Shown: positions 7,860-17,513, counted from the first letter of the stretch. The stretch: 64,000 nt of DNA from Psychrobacter sp. Pi2-52 (GCF_904846705.1 NZ_CAJHBS010000008.1:1-64000), one strand, 5' to 3'. The notes: generated by a model from the sequence alone, not told the origin. Made by a program: numbers and translations.

Positions 7860-8297
7860 TCATTTACAGAACTTGGTAAAAATTCCTTCAACTGCTTTTC
7901 TGTCCATACGATATTCGAAATTCTTATCATAAGGATTTTCTTCAAAAGCCATTGAGGTTTTTAGACTTATATTTTTGTTATTATCTATTTTGACAAAAGA
8001 CTCTGAAGGGTTGACGCAGTTGATTTGGACATGGTTGGCAAATGCACCATAGTAACCAGTAGATTCCACAAAAAACAATATAGCTTCAGCTTTTCTGGTT
8101 TTTGCATTTTCAGCCATAACTGAGATAGGCGTAGCATACCAATCAGTCGTTTTCTCTGTTTCGGTTACAGGCTCGTCATAAATAATTACGTCCTTTAGCT
8201 TTAATATCTCTTGAGATGTCATTGCTTTAGCATTAGCTGTTTGACCGAGCATCATACTTACAAAGATAATTGCTAGTGCTTTTGTCGTACTTACCAT
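7860..8297 (-). CDS. Unrecognised small exported protein
   Basis: A protein of about 145 residues starting at the ATG at 8297, which has GGAG six bases upstream; an in-frame ATG at 8318 would add seven residues before the signal peptide. The N-terminus is a typical signal sequence ending in ANAKA. The mature part has two cysteines (in QINCVNP and the C-terminal FTKFCK) that could pair. The pattern of a hydrophobic strand ending in a Cys and a second Cys at the extreme C-terminus is loosely like Haemophilus surface-adhesin E proteins, but that likeness is weak. It is divergent from hsdR. Function unknown. Confidence 0.65.
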   Translation of the reverse strand: MVSTTKALAIIFVSMMLGQTANAKAMTSQEILKLKDVIIYDEPVTETEKTTDWYATPISVMAENAKTRKAEAILFFVESTGYYGAFANHVQINCVNPSESFVKIDNNKNISLKTSMAFEENPYDKNFEYRMDRKAVEGIFTKFCK

Positions 8298-8392
8298 GTA
8301 ATTCTCCGTGACTATCATCAGTATATTTTAGGAAAGTATAGTTGTTTTGAAATAAAATCGATATAATTTTACTAAAAAAATGTTTATTTCTT

Positions 8393-8416
8393 CTGCTATA
8401 AAAATCTTTATAGCAG
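8393..8416. repeat. Perfect inverted repeat CTGCTATAAA-N4-TTTATAGCAG
   Basis: Ten-base arms separated by AATC sit in the 263-base gap between the divergent exported-protein gene and hsdR. No T-run follows on either strand, so a protein-binding site (operator) is more likely than a terminator. It lies about 145 bases upstream of the hsdR start. Confidence 0.5.
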
Positions 8417-8560
8417 CTTTAACAAGCTATTCTATTCGACTAATTTTGCCTCAAAGGTATTTAGCTACTACAAGGTTGATACTTCAACAGAAGAATAATA
8501 CAAAACATATGTTAAAGTATAAGTTACCCCCAACACTAGCTAGATAGGAAGCCTACTGCC

Positions 8561-10996
8561 ATGGCTGGTATCAACAAATTAGAATTATCTGAAACAGATA
8601 TTATCAGCAAGTTTATTCTACCTGCCATTAAAAGCTCAGGTTGGGATGACATGACTCAAATCCGCGAAGAGGTGAAGCTTCGTGATGGGAAGGTTATTGT
8701 CCGTGGTCAAATGGCAGTGCGTAAGACAGTCAAATCTGCTGATATCGTTCTATATCACAAGCCTAATCTGCCACTTGCGGTTATCGAAGCCAAAGCAAAC
8801 AAACACTCTATTGGTAAAGGGATGCAGCAAGCGCTTGATTATGCTGGGCTACTCGAAGTGCCGTTTATATTTTCATCTAATGGTGATGGCTTTATTTTTC
8901 ATGATAAAACCAGTACCACTACCCTCGAAACAGAAATTTCATTAGCAGATTTTCCGACGCCAGCTGAGCTATGGGATAAGTACTGTCAGTGGAAAGGCTA
9001 TACGCAATCTCAGCTACCTATCATCACTCAAGACTATCATGATGATGGCAGTGGTAAATCACCGCGCTACTATCAACTACAAGCCATCAATAAGACCATA
9101 GAAGCCATTTCTCGTGGACAGGATCGCATCCTGCTCGTAATGGCAACAGGGACGGGTAAAACTTACACTGCATTTCAAATCATCTGGCGTCTGTGGAAGG
9201 CTAGAGAAAAGAAACGTATCTTGTTTTTAGCAGATCGTAATATTTTGGTCGATCAAACACGGGTGAATGACTTTCAGCCTTTCGGCACTGCAATGACCAA
9301 AATAGAAGGCCGTACCGTTGATCCAGCCTTCGAGATTCATTTAGGCTTATATCAGGCGTTAACAGGTCCAGAAGAGCATCAGAAAGCCTTTAAACAGGTT
9401 GCACCAGACTTCTTTGACCTGATTGTCATTGACGAGTGCCACCGAGGTAGTGCTGCGGAAGATAGTGCTTGGCGTGAAATATTGGAATATTTTAATAGCG
9501 CCACACAAGTAGGCTTAACAGCGACACCTAAAGAGACTGACGAGGTATCTAATTCTTATTACTTTGGAGATCCTGTTTATACCTATACCTTAAAACAAGG
9601 TATCGAAGATGGGTTTTTAGCGCCTTATAAAGTGGTTAGAATTGATATCGATGTCGATCTACAAGGCTGGCGTCCAAACAAAGGACAGACAGATAAGCAT
9701 GGTGAGCTGATTGAAGATCGTATCTATAATCAAAAAGATTTTGATCGTACCTTAGTGATTGATGAGCGTACTGAGTTGGTGGCACAAACCATTACTAGCT
9801 ACCTTCAGCGCACTGACCCAATGGCTAAGACCATTGTATTCTGCAATGATATTGATCATGCAGAGCGCATGCGCCGTGCGCTGATTAACTGTAATCCCGA
9901 GCAGGTCAAAAAGAACGAAAAGTATGTCATGAAAATTACAGGTGATGATGAGTTGGGCAAAGCGCAGCTCGATAACTTCATCAATCCAAAGAAACCTTAT
10001 CCTGTGATAGCGACGACGTCGGAGCTGATGACGACTGGTGTCGATGCCCAAACTTGTAAGCTAATCGTCTTAGATCAAAACATCAAATCGATGACCAAAT
10101 TTAAGCAGGTTATTGGCCGTGGTACTCGTATCAATGATAAATATGGCAAGCTTTGGTTTACTATTCTCGACTTTAAAAAAGCAACTGAGCTATTTGCAGA
10201 TGAGCGTTTCGATGGTATTCCTGAACGTATCATGACCGTGACGCCATCACAGATTAATGAAGGCAGCGATGAGCTTGATGAAGTGGTAGATGGTGAGTCA
10301 GACGCAGAGTTAGATATTGCTAATGGTACTGATCTGGCCTATACAACCCAAGACGATAAGAGCGGCTTTGATTTAGGGACTGGTATGGGTGATGACATAG
10401 GTGTTAGTGAGCCTGCGAAAAAATACCATGTGAAAGGTGTGTCTGTCCAAGTCATGGCACAGCGTATCCAGTATTATGATACTGATGGCAAGCTGGTCAC
10501 CGAGTCTTTTCAGGACTATACTCGCAAAACTTTTACCAAACAGTTCGCTAGTTTGGATGAGTTTACCAAGCGTTGGAATGATACTGAGCGCAAACAGACT
10601 ATCATTGATGAGCTTGCAAATGCTGGTATTATTTGGGAAGCACTACAGGAAGAAATCGGGTCAGATATGGATCCCTTCGATCTGATTTGCCATGTGGTAT
10701 ATGACCAGCCACCCTTGACCCGTCGTGAACGTGCGAATGAGGTTAAGAAGCGCAATTACTTCACCAAGTATTCAGACACTGCTCAGAAAGTATTGAACGC
10801 CTTGCTCGATAAATATGCTGATGCAGGTGTAGAGGAGATCGAAAGCCTAAACGTGCTCAAAGTGAAGCCGCTTGATCAGCTGGGTAGTCCGATGGAAATC
10901 GTCAAACAAGGCTTCGGTAGTAAACAAGATTATCAGCAAGCCATTAGTGATCTTGAAAACGAAATCTATTGGGCACCGCCACCTAAACAAGCTTAA
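8561..10996 (+). CDS. hsdR: Type I restriction enzyme, restriction/translocation subunit HsdR
   Basis: An 811-residue endonuclease and DNA translocase subunit of a type I restriction-modification complex. The N-terminal nuclease domain shows a PD-(D/E)xK pattern: D61 in ADIVLYH and E76-x-K78 in VIEAK. The superfamily 2 motor follows, with Walker A MATGTGKT (about 193), DECH (about 291), GLTATP, and QVIGRGTR (motif VI). The C-terminus (about 640 to 811) should contact HsdM. The length matches the roughly 810-residue EcoAI/EcoEI (type IB) group rather than the longer EcoKI or EcoR124I subunits. The ATG has AGGAAG upstream. A terminator hairpin lies between this gene and hsdM, so the nuclease is probably transcribed apart from the methylase. 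Confidence 0.95.
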   Translation: MAGINKLELSETDIISKFILPAIKSSGWDDMTQIREEVKLRDGKVIVRGQMAVRKTVKSADIVLYHKPNLPLAVIEAKANKHSIGKGMQQALDYAGLLEVPFIFSSNGDGFIFHDKTSTTTLETEISLADFPTPAELWDKYCQWKGYTQSQLPIITQDYHDDGSGKSPRYYQLQAINKTIEAISRGQDRILLVMATGTGKTYTAFQIIWRLWKAREKKRILFLADRNILVDQTRVNDFQPFGTAMTKIEGRTVDPAFEIHLGLYQALTGPEEHQKAFKQVAPDFFDLIVIDECHRGSAAEDSAWREILEYFNSATQVGLTATPKETDEVSNSYYFGDPVYTYTLKQGIEDGFLAPYKVVRIDIDVDLQGWRPNKGQTDKHGELIEDRIYNQKDFDRTLVIDERTELVAQTITSYLQRTDPMAKTIVFCNDIDHAERMRRALINCNPEQVKKNEKYVMKITGDDELGKAQLDNFINPKKPYPVIATTSELMTTGVDAQTCKLIVLDQNIKSMTKFKQVIGRGTRINDKYGKLWFTILDFKKATELFADERFDGIPERIMTVTPSQINEGSDELDEVVDGESDAELDIANGTDLAYTTQDDKSGFDLGTGMGDDIGVSEPAKKYHVKGVSVQVMAQRIQYYDTDGKLVTESFQDYTRKTFTKQFASLDEFTKRWNDTERKQTIIDELANAGIIWEALQEEIGSDMDPFDLICHVVYDQPPLTRRERANEVKKRNYFTKYSDTAQKVLNALLDKYADAGVEEIESLNVLKVKPLDQLGSPMEIVKQGFGSKQDYQQAISDLENEIYWAPPPKQA

Positions 10997-11030
10997 GTAA
11001 CTAGAAAAAATTAGCTACAACTATATATCT

Positions 11031-11055
11031 AAGCCTCTTATTGAGGCTTGTTTTA
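11031..11055 (+). terminator. Intrinsic terminator after hsdR
   Basis: AAGCCTC, loop TTATT, GAGGCTT, then GTTTTATT. It lies in the 123-base gap between hsdR and hsdM and would separate the two transcription units. Confidence 0.7.
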
Positions 11056-11119
11056 TTCATACTATTTATTAAAATCTATCGTTCATTAAGACCCACTGTT
11101 TATTAAAAAGAGAAACAAC

Positions 11120-12595
11120 ATGTCAATCAGTTCAGTTATCAAGTCTATTCAAGATATCATGCGTCAAGATGCTGGTGTCGATGGTGACGCCCAACGTCTA
11201 AGCCAATTGTCATGGTTATTGTTTCTTAAGATATTTGATGCACAAGAAGAAGCACTTGAGTTCGAACAAGAAAACTATAAAACACCTATTCTTGAAAAAT
11301 ACCTCTGGCGTAATTGGGCGGCTGATCCCGAAGGCATCACTGGTGAGGAGTTACTAGAGTTCGTAAACGATGAAATATTCGTTGAGCTAAAAAACCTGAC
11401 AGCGCCAGTAGATACCAACCCACGTGGATTTGTCGTGCGTCAAGGTTTGAGCGATGCCTACAACTATATGAAAAACGGCACGCTGTTACGCCAAGTGATT
11501 AATAAGCTCAACGAAGTGGACTTCAATCGTTCAGATGAGCGTCATCTGTTTGGTGATATTTATGAGCAGCTGCTGCGTGATTTACAAAGTGCGGGCAATG
11601 CAGGTGAGTTTTATACCCCTCGTGCAGTGACACGTTTCATCGTTGACCGTGTAGATCCAAAGCTGGGTGAGCGCGTCATGGATCCAGCTTGTGGTACAGG
11701 TGGGTTTTTGGCATGTTCATTTGATCATATCAAAAACAACTATGTCGAAACTGCCGAAGACCATCAGATACTACAAAAACAAATTTTGGGTGTTGAAAAG
11801 AAACAACTGCCACATTTGCTCTGTACGACCAATATGATGCTGCATGGTATCGAAGTACCCGTACAGATACGCCACGATAACACCCTAAATAAGCCGCTAT
11901 CAAGTTGGGACAGTGATATTGATGTCATCGTAACCAACCCACCTTTTGGTGGTACTGAAGAGCACGGTATCGAAAAGAACTTCCCTGCTGAATTCCAAAC
12001 ACGCGAAACGGCAGATTTGTTCTTACAATTAATCATCGAGGTCTTAGCAGAAAAAGGTCGCGCCGCCGTCGTATTGCCTGATGGTACTTTATTTGGTGAA
12101 GGGGTAAAAACCAAGCTAAAGAAGATGCTGATAGAAGAATGTAATCTGCATACCATCGTGCGCTTACCAAACGGTGTGTTTAACCCTTATACAGGCATTA
12201 AGACCAATATTCTCTTCTTTACCAAAGGTCAGCCAACCAAAGATATTTGGTTTTATGAGCATCCTTATCCTGAAGGCGTCAAAAACTACAGCAAAACCAA
12301 ACCAATGAAGTTTGAAGAGTTTCAAACCGAGATTGACTGGTGGGGTGATGAATCTGACGGCTTCGCCAGTCGTGTCGAAAATAATCACGCTTGGAAGGTC
12401 AGCATTGAAGAGGTCATCGAGCGTAACTATAACCTCGATATCTCAAACCCCTACCAAGGCGAGGTCATTGATTATGACCCTAATAAGCTACTGGCTGAAT
12501 ATGCAGAGCAACAACAAAGCATCGATACGTTACGCAGCCAATTAAAAGATGTACTGGGTACTGCACTGTCTACTAACACGACAGAGGGCAAGTAG
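11120..12595 (+). CDS. hsdM: Type I restriction-modification methyltransferase subunit HsdM
   Basis: A 491-residue N6-adenine methyltransferase subunit. The N-terminal HsdM helical domain (about 5 to 130) is followed by the SAM-binding motif I DPACGTGGF (about 188) and the catalytic motif IV NPPFGG (about 273), the usual pattern for adenine methylation. Length fits the type IB group (about 490). The start has a modest AGAG site eight bases upstream. hsdS begins two bases after this stop, so M and S are co-transcribed and probably coupled in translation. With HsdS it forms the M2S methylase that protects host DNA; with HsdR it forms the full restriction complex. Confidence 0.95.
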   Translation: MSISSVIKSIQDIMRQDAGVDGDAQRLSQLSWLLFLKIFDAQEEALEFEQENYKTPILEKYLWRNWAADPEGITGEELLEFVNDEIFVELKNLTAPVDTNPRGFVVRQGLSDAYNYMKNGTLLRQVINKLNEVDFNRSDERHLFGDIYEQLLRDLQSAGNAGEFYTPRAVTRFIVDRVDPKLGERVMDPACGTGGFLACSFDHIKNNYVETAEDHQILQKQILGVEKKQLPHLLCTTNMMLHGIEVPVQIRHDNTLNKPLSSWDSDIDVIVTNPPFGGTEEHGIEKNFPAEFQTRETADLFLQLIIEVLAEKGRAAVVLPDGTLFGEGVKTKLKKMLIEECNLHTIVRLPNGVFNPYTGIKTNILFFTKGQPTKDIWFYEHPYPEGVKNYSKTKPMKFEEFQTEIDWWGDESDGFASRVENNHAWKVSIEEVIERNYNLDISNPYQGEVIDYDPNKLLAEYAEQQQSIDTLRSQLKDVLGTALSTNTTEGK

Positions 12596-12597
12596 TT

Positions 12598-14400
12598 ATG
12601 AACCTAAAGACAAGCTTAGAGATGGGTAAAGATATAAGCAAGCCAGAGCAGTTGATCACTGAACATATCGATATCTGGACCAGCGCTATACGGGCTAAAT
12701 CGACTAGTGGGCGTGGTAGTAGCAAAAAATATGAGCTATACGGCATTAGCAAATTGCGTGAGCTAATATTTGACTTGGCAGTACGTGGCAAGCTAGTTCC
12801 GCAGAACCCTGACGATGAACCAGCATCTGTTTTAGTTAAAAAAATGCTTACTAAAAAAGAGAAAAGTATCGAAGAAGGTACTATAAAGAAAGGAAAGCCT
12901 TTACCTGATATTTTAACAAATCAAATGAACTTTGATACTCCAACTGGTTGGGAGTGGTGCATACTGGGAGAAGTTTGTCACGTTGAACGTGGAGGCTCTC
13001 CACGTCCTATTAAAAGCTATCTAACAGAATCGGATGATGGTTTAAATTGGATTAAAATTAGTGATACAGATCAAGGTGGCAAGTACATTAATCAAACCGT
13101 TGAAAAAATACGCCCTGAAGGTTTGAAAAAAACTAGGATGGTTTATCCAGGGGATTTTCTACTAACGAATTCAATGTCTTTCGGTCGCCCTTACATTACG
13201 AATATCGAAGGATGCATACATGATGGTTGGTTAAGAATTAACCCACCTAATGAAATAAATAAAAACTTTCTTTATTTACTTCTATCCAGTCCTTATGTTT
13301 ACAAAATATTTAAAGAATCAGCTTCTGGAGCGGTGGTGCAAAACTTAAATTCGGAAAAAGTAAGAGGCCTTGTCTTTGCACTACCTCCTTTTGATGAACA
13401 AGCCGTTATTGCTGCTAAAGTTGATGAACTGATGCTGCTATGTGATCAGCTAGAACAGCAAACCGAAGCTAGTATCGAAGCTCATGCGACGCTTGTAGAA
13501 GTATTACTGGCCACATTGACAGATAGTGTGGATGCTAATGAGCTGGCACAAAACTGGGCAAGGATATCTGAGTATTTCGATAGCCTATTTACGACTGAGC
13601 AAAGCATCGAAGCCCTAAAGCAAACTGTGTTGCAATTAGCAGTGATGGGTAAGCTAGTTTCACAGAATTCAGATGACGAACCTGCTTCAGTATTGTTAGA
13701 AAAGATTGCGGAAGAGAAAGAGCAGTTGATTCAAGAGAAGAAGATTAAACCACGTAAAGCATTACCACCTATTGAAGATGAAGAAAGATTATTTGATTTG
13801 CCCTTAGGTTGGGAATGGTGTCGATTAGATGATATATGCGATGGTATAACTTCTGGGTCAACGCCACCTAAGAGTTCATTTATAGATGATACAGGTATCC
13901 CATACTTGAAGGTTTATAATATAAGAAACCAAAAAATAGATTTTGAATACCAACCACAATTTATTGAGGAAGGTTATCACTCTTCAAGTTTGAAGCGCTC
14001 TCAGCTTTGCCCAGGAGATGTGATAATGAATATCGTGGGTCCACCTCTTGGAAAGATAGCTATCATTCCCGATACCTATCCAGAATGGAACTGCAATCAG
14101 GCCATTGTGATGTTTAGACCATTCATTTCGAATCTAAATAAATTTATCTATACCTACTTAGTTTCAGGTATGTTTCTTGATAAAATTGCGCTTATAGGAA
14201 CAGCTGGTCAGGACAATATTTCAGTCACAAAAAGTCGTTCAATCTTATTGCCAACACCACCTCTTGCAGAACAGCTGCGCATCGTTGCTAAAATCGACGA
14301 GCTAATGGCTATTTGTGATCAGCTAAAAGAGAAGCTACAGCAGTCTCAAGAGACGCAAGTTCAGCTTACTGATGCATTGGTTGATCGAGCTTTAGGGTAA
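12598..14400 (+). CDS. hsdS: Type I restriction-modification specificity subunit HsdS
   Basis: A 600-residue DNA-recognition subunit. The layout is duplicated. A conserved segment with AVRGKLVPQNPDDEPASVL (about 61 to 79) leads into target domain 1 (about 115 to 275), then PPFDEQAVIAAKVDELMLLC. The second half repeats this with AVMGKLVSQNSDDEPASVL (about 348), target domain 2 (about 400 to 560) and PPLAEQLRIVAKIDELMAIC. Each target domain should read one half of a bipartite site. The unusual length matches EcoAI/EcoEI subunits (about 590). The target domains look more AT-rich than the conserved segments, as expected for exchangeable cassettes. The recognition sequence cannot be predicted here. 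Confidence 0.95.
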   Translation: MNLKTSLEMGKDISKPEQLITEHIDIWTSAIRAKSTSGRGSSKKYELYGISKLRELIFDLAVRGKLVPQNPDDEPASVLVKKMLTKKEKSIEEGTIKKGKPLPDILTNQMNFDTPTGWEWCILGEVCHVERGGSPRPIKSYLTESDDGLNWIKISDTDQGGKYINQTVEKIRPEGLKKTRMVYPGDFLLTNSMSFGRPYITNIEGCIHDGWLRINPPNEINKNFLYLLLSSPYVYKIFKESASGAVVQNLNSEKVRGLVFALPPFDEQAVIAAKVDELMLLCDQLEQQTEASIEAHATLVEVLLATLTDSVDANELAQNWARISEYFDSLFTTEQSIEALKQTVLQLAVMGKLVSQNSDDEPASVLLEKIAEEKEQLIQEKKIKPRKALPPIEDEERLFDLPLGWEWCRLDDICDGITSGSTPPKSSFIDDTGIPYLKVYNIRNQKIDFEYQPQFIEEGYHSSSLKRSQLCPGDVIMNIVGPPLGKIAIIPDTYPEWNCNQAIVMFRPFISNLNKFIYTYLVSGMFLDKIALIGTAGQDNISVTKSRSILLPTPPLAEQLRIVAKIDELMAICDQLKEKLQQSQETQVQLTDALVDRALG

Positions 14401-14594
14401 GTTTTAGTATTGGGCTAAGTGTTTTATATGTCTTGATAAGATATAATATCTCTTATCAAGACATTCTACTCGGTAAATCAAATAGTGTTGGTATTGCTAC
14501 TAAGGACAACTGACCGTTTACACATTCCGTATTGTGCAGAATTAAAAATGCACAGTCAGAATATAATGCTCTACATTAGTAAATAAAACGACTT
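14401..14594. other. Island-thyA junction region without genes
   Basis: This 194-base stretch carries the long inverted repeat at 14428-14464 and a second one, TGTGCA (14533-14538) with TGCACA (14549-14554). I find no coding sequence. It marks the right edge of the accessory island, and the thyA fragment begins just after it. Confidence 0.6.
14428..14464. repeat. Perfect 14-base inverted repeat after hsdS
   Basis: ATGTCTTGATAAGA and its exact complement TCTTATCAAGACAT flank the nine-base centre TATAATATC. It lies 28 bases after the hsdS stop. It could act as a terminator for hsdMS, although no T-run follows, or be a recombination or end site at the island border. Confidence 0.65.
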
Positions 14595-14903
14595 GTGCAT
14601 AAATTAGGGGTTGTAAAATTCTTAGGCGTGCCTTTTAATATTGCGAGCTATGCGCTATTGACTCATATGGTCGCGCAGGTATGTGGTCTAGAAGTTGGAG
14701 AGTTTGTCTGGACAGGTGGTGATTGCCATATCTATCAAAACCACCGTGAGCAGGCCGAGCTACAGTTGACACGCTCGCTATATAAACTGCCAACATTGTC
14801 TTTGAACCCTGAAGTAAAAGACATATTTGCGTTTGAGTACGAAGACATTAACGTCAATGACTATGAGTCGCACCCTGCTATCAAAGCCAAAGTTGCCGTA
14901 TAA
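14595..14903 (+). pseudogene. thyA: 3' fragment of thymidylate synthase thyA
   Basis: From about 14619 the frame encodes the last 95 or so residues of thymidylate synthase: [17 protein letters not shown], then [12 protein letters not shown], ending in KAKVAV. The full enzyme has about 265 to 280 residues. The part with the catalytic cysteine (usually in PPCH) is absent, and the sequence to the left is the island border, so this copy cannot make dTMP. Some usually conserved positions also differ (YQNH where YSNH is typical, LTRSLY where a Leu-x-Arg-Glu sequence is typical), which suggests decay. The frame opens with GTG at 14595, with eight non-homologous codons before FLG. Its place just before folA is the normal place for thyA. 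Confidence 0.9.
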
Positions 14904-14967
14904 AGTTAGTCTGGTTAACTATACTGAATCAGAGCAAAATTTAAGAATATAATAAAAAGGATATATT

Positions 14968-15540
14968 ATGAGCTATGCCCATACCGAAGTTGCCCAAATC
15001 GCTGCTATTAGTAGCAATCGCTGTATCGGCAAAAACAATGAGCTACCGTGGCATATCTCAGCAGATTTGCAACATTTCAAAAGCATGACGACCAAAGAAA
15101 ACGATAGTAAGATTCAAGGTATCGTGATCATGGGTCGTAAGACATTTGAGTCAATGGGTAGCAAACCATTACCAAAGCGTGTGAGCTTCATTGTCACGAC
15201 ACAGATGGATTATGCTGAGACAAAAGGTCTAGCAGATAGCAACAATGCTTATGTGGTACACAATCTAGACGATGCTCTGACACAAGCAGCTAGCCTAGCA
15301 CATGGCGCGCATCTCGATACGATTTGGGTGATTGGCGGTGAGCGCGTATTTAGTGATGCTCTGATGTATACGGACCGTATTGAGCTGACTCATGTAGATA
15401 CTGATATTGCAGACGGCGATGCATTTTACCCTGAGTTGCCAGAACGCTTTAAAGTAGCAGACGAATCTGAGCAGATGCACGATGAAAAAAGCGATTTAAG
15501 CTTTAAATTTACCACTTATAAAGTAGAAACTGATAAGTAG
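14968..15540 (+). CDS. folA: Dihydrofolate reductase FolA
   Basis: A 190-residue NADPH-dependent reductase that turns dihydrofolate into tetrahydrofolate, recycling the folate oxidised by thymidylate synthase. Family motifs are AAISSNRCIGKNNELPWH at residues 11 to 28, with PW in the active-site loop, VIMGRKTFESM (NADPH binding) and WVIGGERVF. It is slightly longer than E. coli FolA (159) because of an insertion around residues 75 to 105 and a longer C-terminus. AAAAGGAT lies eight bases before the ATG. It follows the thyA remnant, and a two-way terminator lies after it. Trimethoprim target by homology. Confidence 0.96.
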   Translation: MSYAHTEVAQIAAISSNRCIGKNNELPWHISADLQHFKSMTTKENDSKIQGIVIMGRKTFESMGSKPLPKRVSFIVTTQMDYAETKGLADSNNAYVVHNLDDALTQAASLAHGAHLDTIWVIGGERVFSDALMYTDRIELTHVDTDIADGDAFYPELPERFKVADESEQMHDEKSDLSFKFTTYKVETDK

Positions 15541-15554
15541 TAAAAGCTTATTAA

Positions 15555-15604
15555 AAAAGGGCAGTCTTGGATAATTTTACTTATCTGAAATTGCCCCTTT
15601 TTTT
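15555..15604. terminator. Two-way terminator between folA and uvrC
   Basis: An A-run and GGGCA on the left pair with TGCCC and a T-run on the right, with an inner GATAA/TTATC stem. Genes converge on it from both sides, so it can serve both. Confidence 0.75.
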
Positions 15605-15668
15605 AATCTTCACACAGTCTTATTTATAGACAATCAATAAAAACTGCTGCTTGATAATATCTAATCCA

Positions 15669-17513
15669 TTACTCATGCAGTACTTTATAAACCGTTTTTG
15701 CGAGTACTGGTCCGATTCCTTGTACGCCTGCCAACTCTTGCTGTGAAGCGCCAAGCAGCTGCTGCATACCACCAAAATGATTGAGCAAGTCACGACGACG
15801 TTTCTCGCCCAGTCCCGGTATCACCTCTAGCACTGATGAAGAGCGACGCTTATCCCGTTTTTTACGGTGAGCGGTAATCGCAAAACGATGCGCCTCATCA
15901 CGAATATGCATCAGCAAGTGCAATGCTTTGCTATCCATCGGTAGATCTAACGGCTCATGATTGATAAAGTGCAATACCTCAAGCCCAGCCTTGCGCCCTT
16001 CCCCTTTTGCCACACTAATGAGCAAGGTGTCACCAAGAATACCCAACTCAGTTAATACTTCTTTGGCAATACCAAGCTGACCTTTACCACCATCAACCAA
16101 TAGCAAGTCCGGCAATGGCTGCTTCTTATAACGTCTGGTCAGCACTTGCTTCATCGCTGCATAGTCATCGCCACCTTGAATATCATGAATAGCATACTGA
16201 CGGTAATCACGACGGCGCGAGCCACCTTGGTCAAACACCACGCAGCTACCAATGGTCGCCTCACCCATCGTATGTGAGATATCGAAGCATTCAATACGAT
16301 CAATCGTCCGATCAGTGACAGTCGCCAGTACGTCTTTTAGCGCACCAAAGCGCGCATGTAGCTCTAGATAATCGCCAAGCTTGGTTTTTAATGCATTACT
16401 GGTATTTAGTGTTGCTAAGTCCAGCCACTCTGAACGGTGCTCACGCACATTGGTCTTGATGACTACTTTATTACCGAAATGCGTTGCCAATGCTTCACTT
16501 ACTGCCACTTGATCTGGTATCTGATGGCTCAATATGATTTCAGCGGGCAAATCATCGGTTACTTGGAAATAGAATGACGTAATAAAGGCCGATAGGTTAT
16601 CTGCTAACGACTCACTACTGTCCACATCTGGGAAATAGTTTTTCCCGCCCAATACACGGCCGCCACGTACCGTCAGCACGTTCACACAGGTCATGCCAGC
16701 CTGACTAGCAATGGCAATCACATCTGCCTCACCTTGTACGGTATAGACGGCTTGCCTTGCTTGTACTTCACGTAACATGGACAGTTGATCTCGATAAAAT
16801 ACCGCCTTTTCAAAATCTAACGTTTCAGCTGACGCTTCCATCTTTTCAATCAGTGTACTATGGATATCGCTAGAATCTCCTTTTAAAAAACGGATGGTGT
16901 TATTCACATCCTCTGCATACTCTTCTGATGATACCAAACCGACACAGGGCGCACGGCAACGTTTGATCTGATACTCCAGACAAGGACGCTGACGCTGCTT
17001 AAAAAAGGTATTGGTACATTGACGCATTTGAAACATCTTCTGCATCAATACCAACGTTTCTTTTGCCGCATGTGCAGAGGGAAACGGGCCAAAGAATCGA
17101 CCCTTTTGATGATTGCCTTTGCCGCGACCGTAGGCCAAACGTGGATAAGGCTTATCGGCTGAGATAAACACATAAAGATAGGATTTATCATCACGCAGCA
17201 GCACGTTATAGGGCGGACGATGCTCCTTGATTAGATTCTGTTCAAGCAACAGCGCTTCGGTCTCACTACGCGTAATAATAGTCTCAATATTATGAATCCG
17301 CGCCACTAGCGCCCGTGTCTTTGGATGGTCAATCGTCTTGGCAAAATAGCTATTTACCCGACTTTTTAGCGACTTAGCTTTACCAACGTATAATATATCG
17401 CCGTTCTTACCCAGCATCTTATACACTCCTGGTAAATTAGGCAGGCGTTTAATCAAATGCTTAAGACGGGCTTTTTTATCATCGACAGGACTCGATTCTG
17501 AGACATTAACCAT
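15669..17513 (-). CDS. uvrC: Excinuclease ABC subunit C
   Basis: A 614-residue nucleotide-excision repair nuclease that makes the 3' and 5' cuts around DNA damage after UvrAB loading. The N-terminal GIY-YIG domain is visible (LPGVYKML ... [14 protein letters not shown], about 27 to 60). A UVR motif that binds UvrB lies near 195 to 230 ([18 protein letters not shown]), followed by the RNase H-like C-terminal nuclease domain with [10 protein letters not shown] and two helix-hairpin-helix motifs at the end ([13 protein letters not shown] and [13 protein letters not shown]). Length is standard. It stands alone between folA and the DUF3360 gene. Confidence 0.97.
   Translation of the reverse strand: MVNVSESSPVDDKKARLKHLIKRLPNLPGVYKMLGKNGDILYVGKAKSLKSRVNSYFAKTIDHPKTRALVARIHNIETIITRSETEALLLEQNLIKEHRPPYNVLLRDDKSYLYVFISADKPYPRLAYGRGKGNHQKGRFFGPFPSAHAAKETLVLMQKMFQMRQCTNTFFKQRQRPCLEYQIKRCRAPCVGLVSSEEYAEDVNNTIRFLKGDSSDIHSTLIEKMEASAETLDFEKAVFYRDQLSMLREVQARQAVYTVQGEADVIAIASQAGMTCVNVLTVRGGRVLGGKNYFPDVDSSESLADNLSAFITSFYFQVTDDLPAEIILSHQIPDQVAVSEALATHFGNKVVIKTNVREHRSEWLDLATLNTSNALKTKLGDYLELHARFGALKDVLATVTDRTIDRIECFDISHTMGEATIGSCVVFDQGGSRRRDYRQYAIHDIQGGDDYAAMKQVLTRRYKKQPLPDLLLVDGGKGQLGIAKEVLTELGILGDTLLISVAKGEGRKAGLEVLHFINHEPLDLPMDSKALHLLMHIRDEAHRFAITAHRKKRDKRRSSSVLEVIPGLGEKRRRDLLNHFGGMQQLLGASQQELAGVQGIGPVLAKTVYKVLHE

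Noticed and set aside
14533-14594. Possible insertion-element end around TGTGCA/TGCACA and GTTTACACATTCC
   Set aside because: No transposase, partner end or target duplication is visible, so I report it only as part of the junction.
14595-14903. A working short thymidylate synthase or a frameshifted thyA
   Set aside because: No ThyA N-terminal sequence exists in any frame upstream; hsdS and the junction region occupy that space, so it is a fragment rather than a frameshift.
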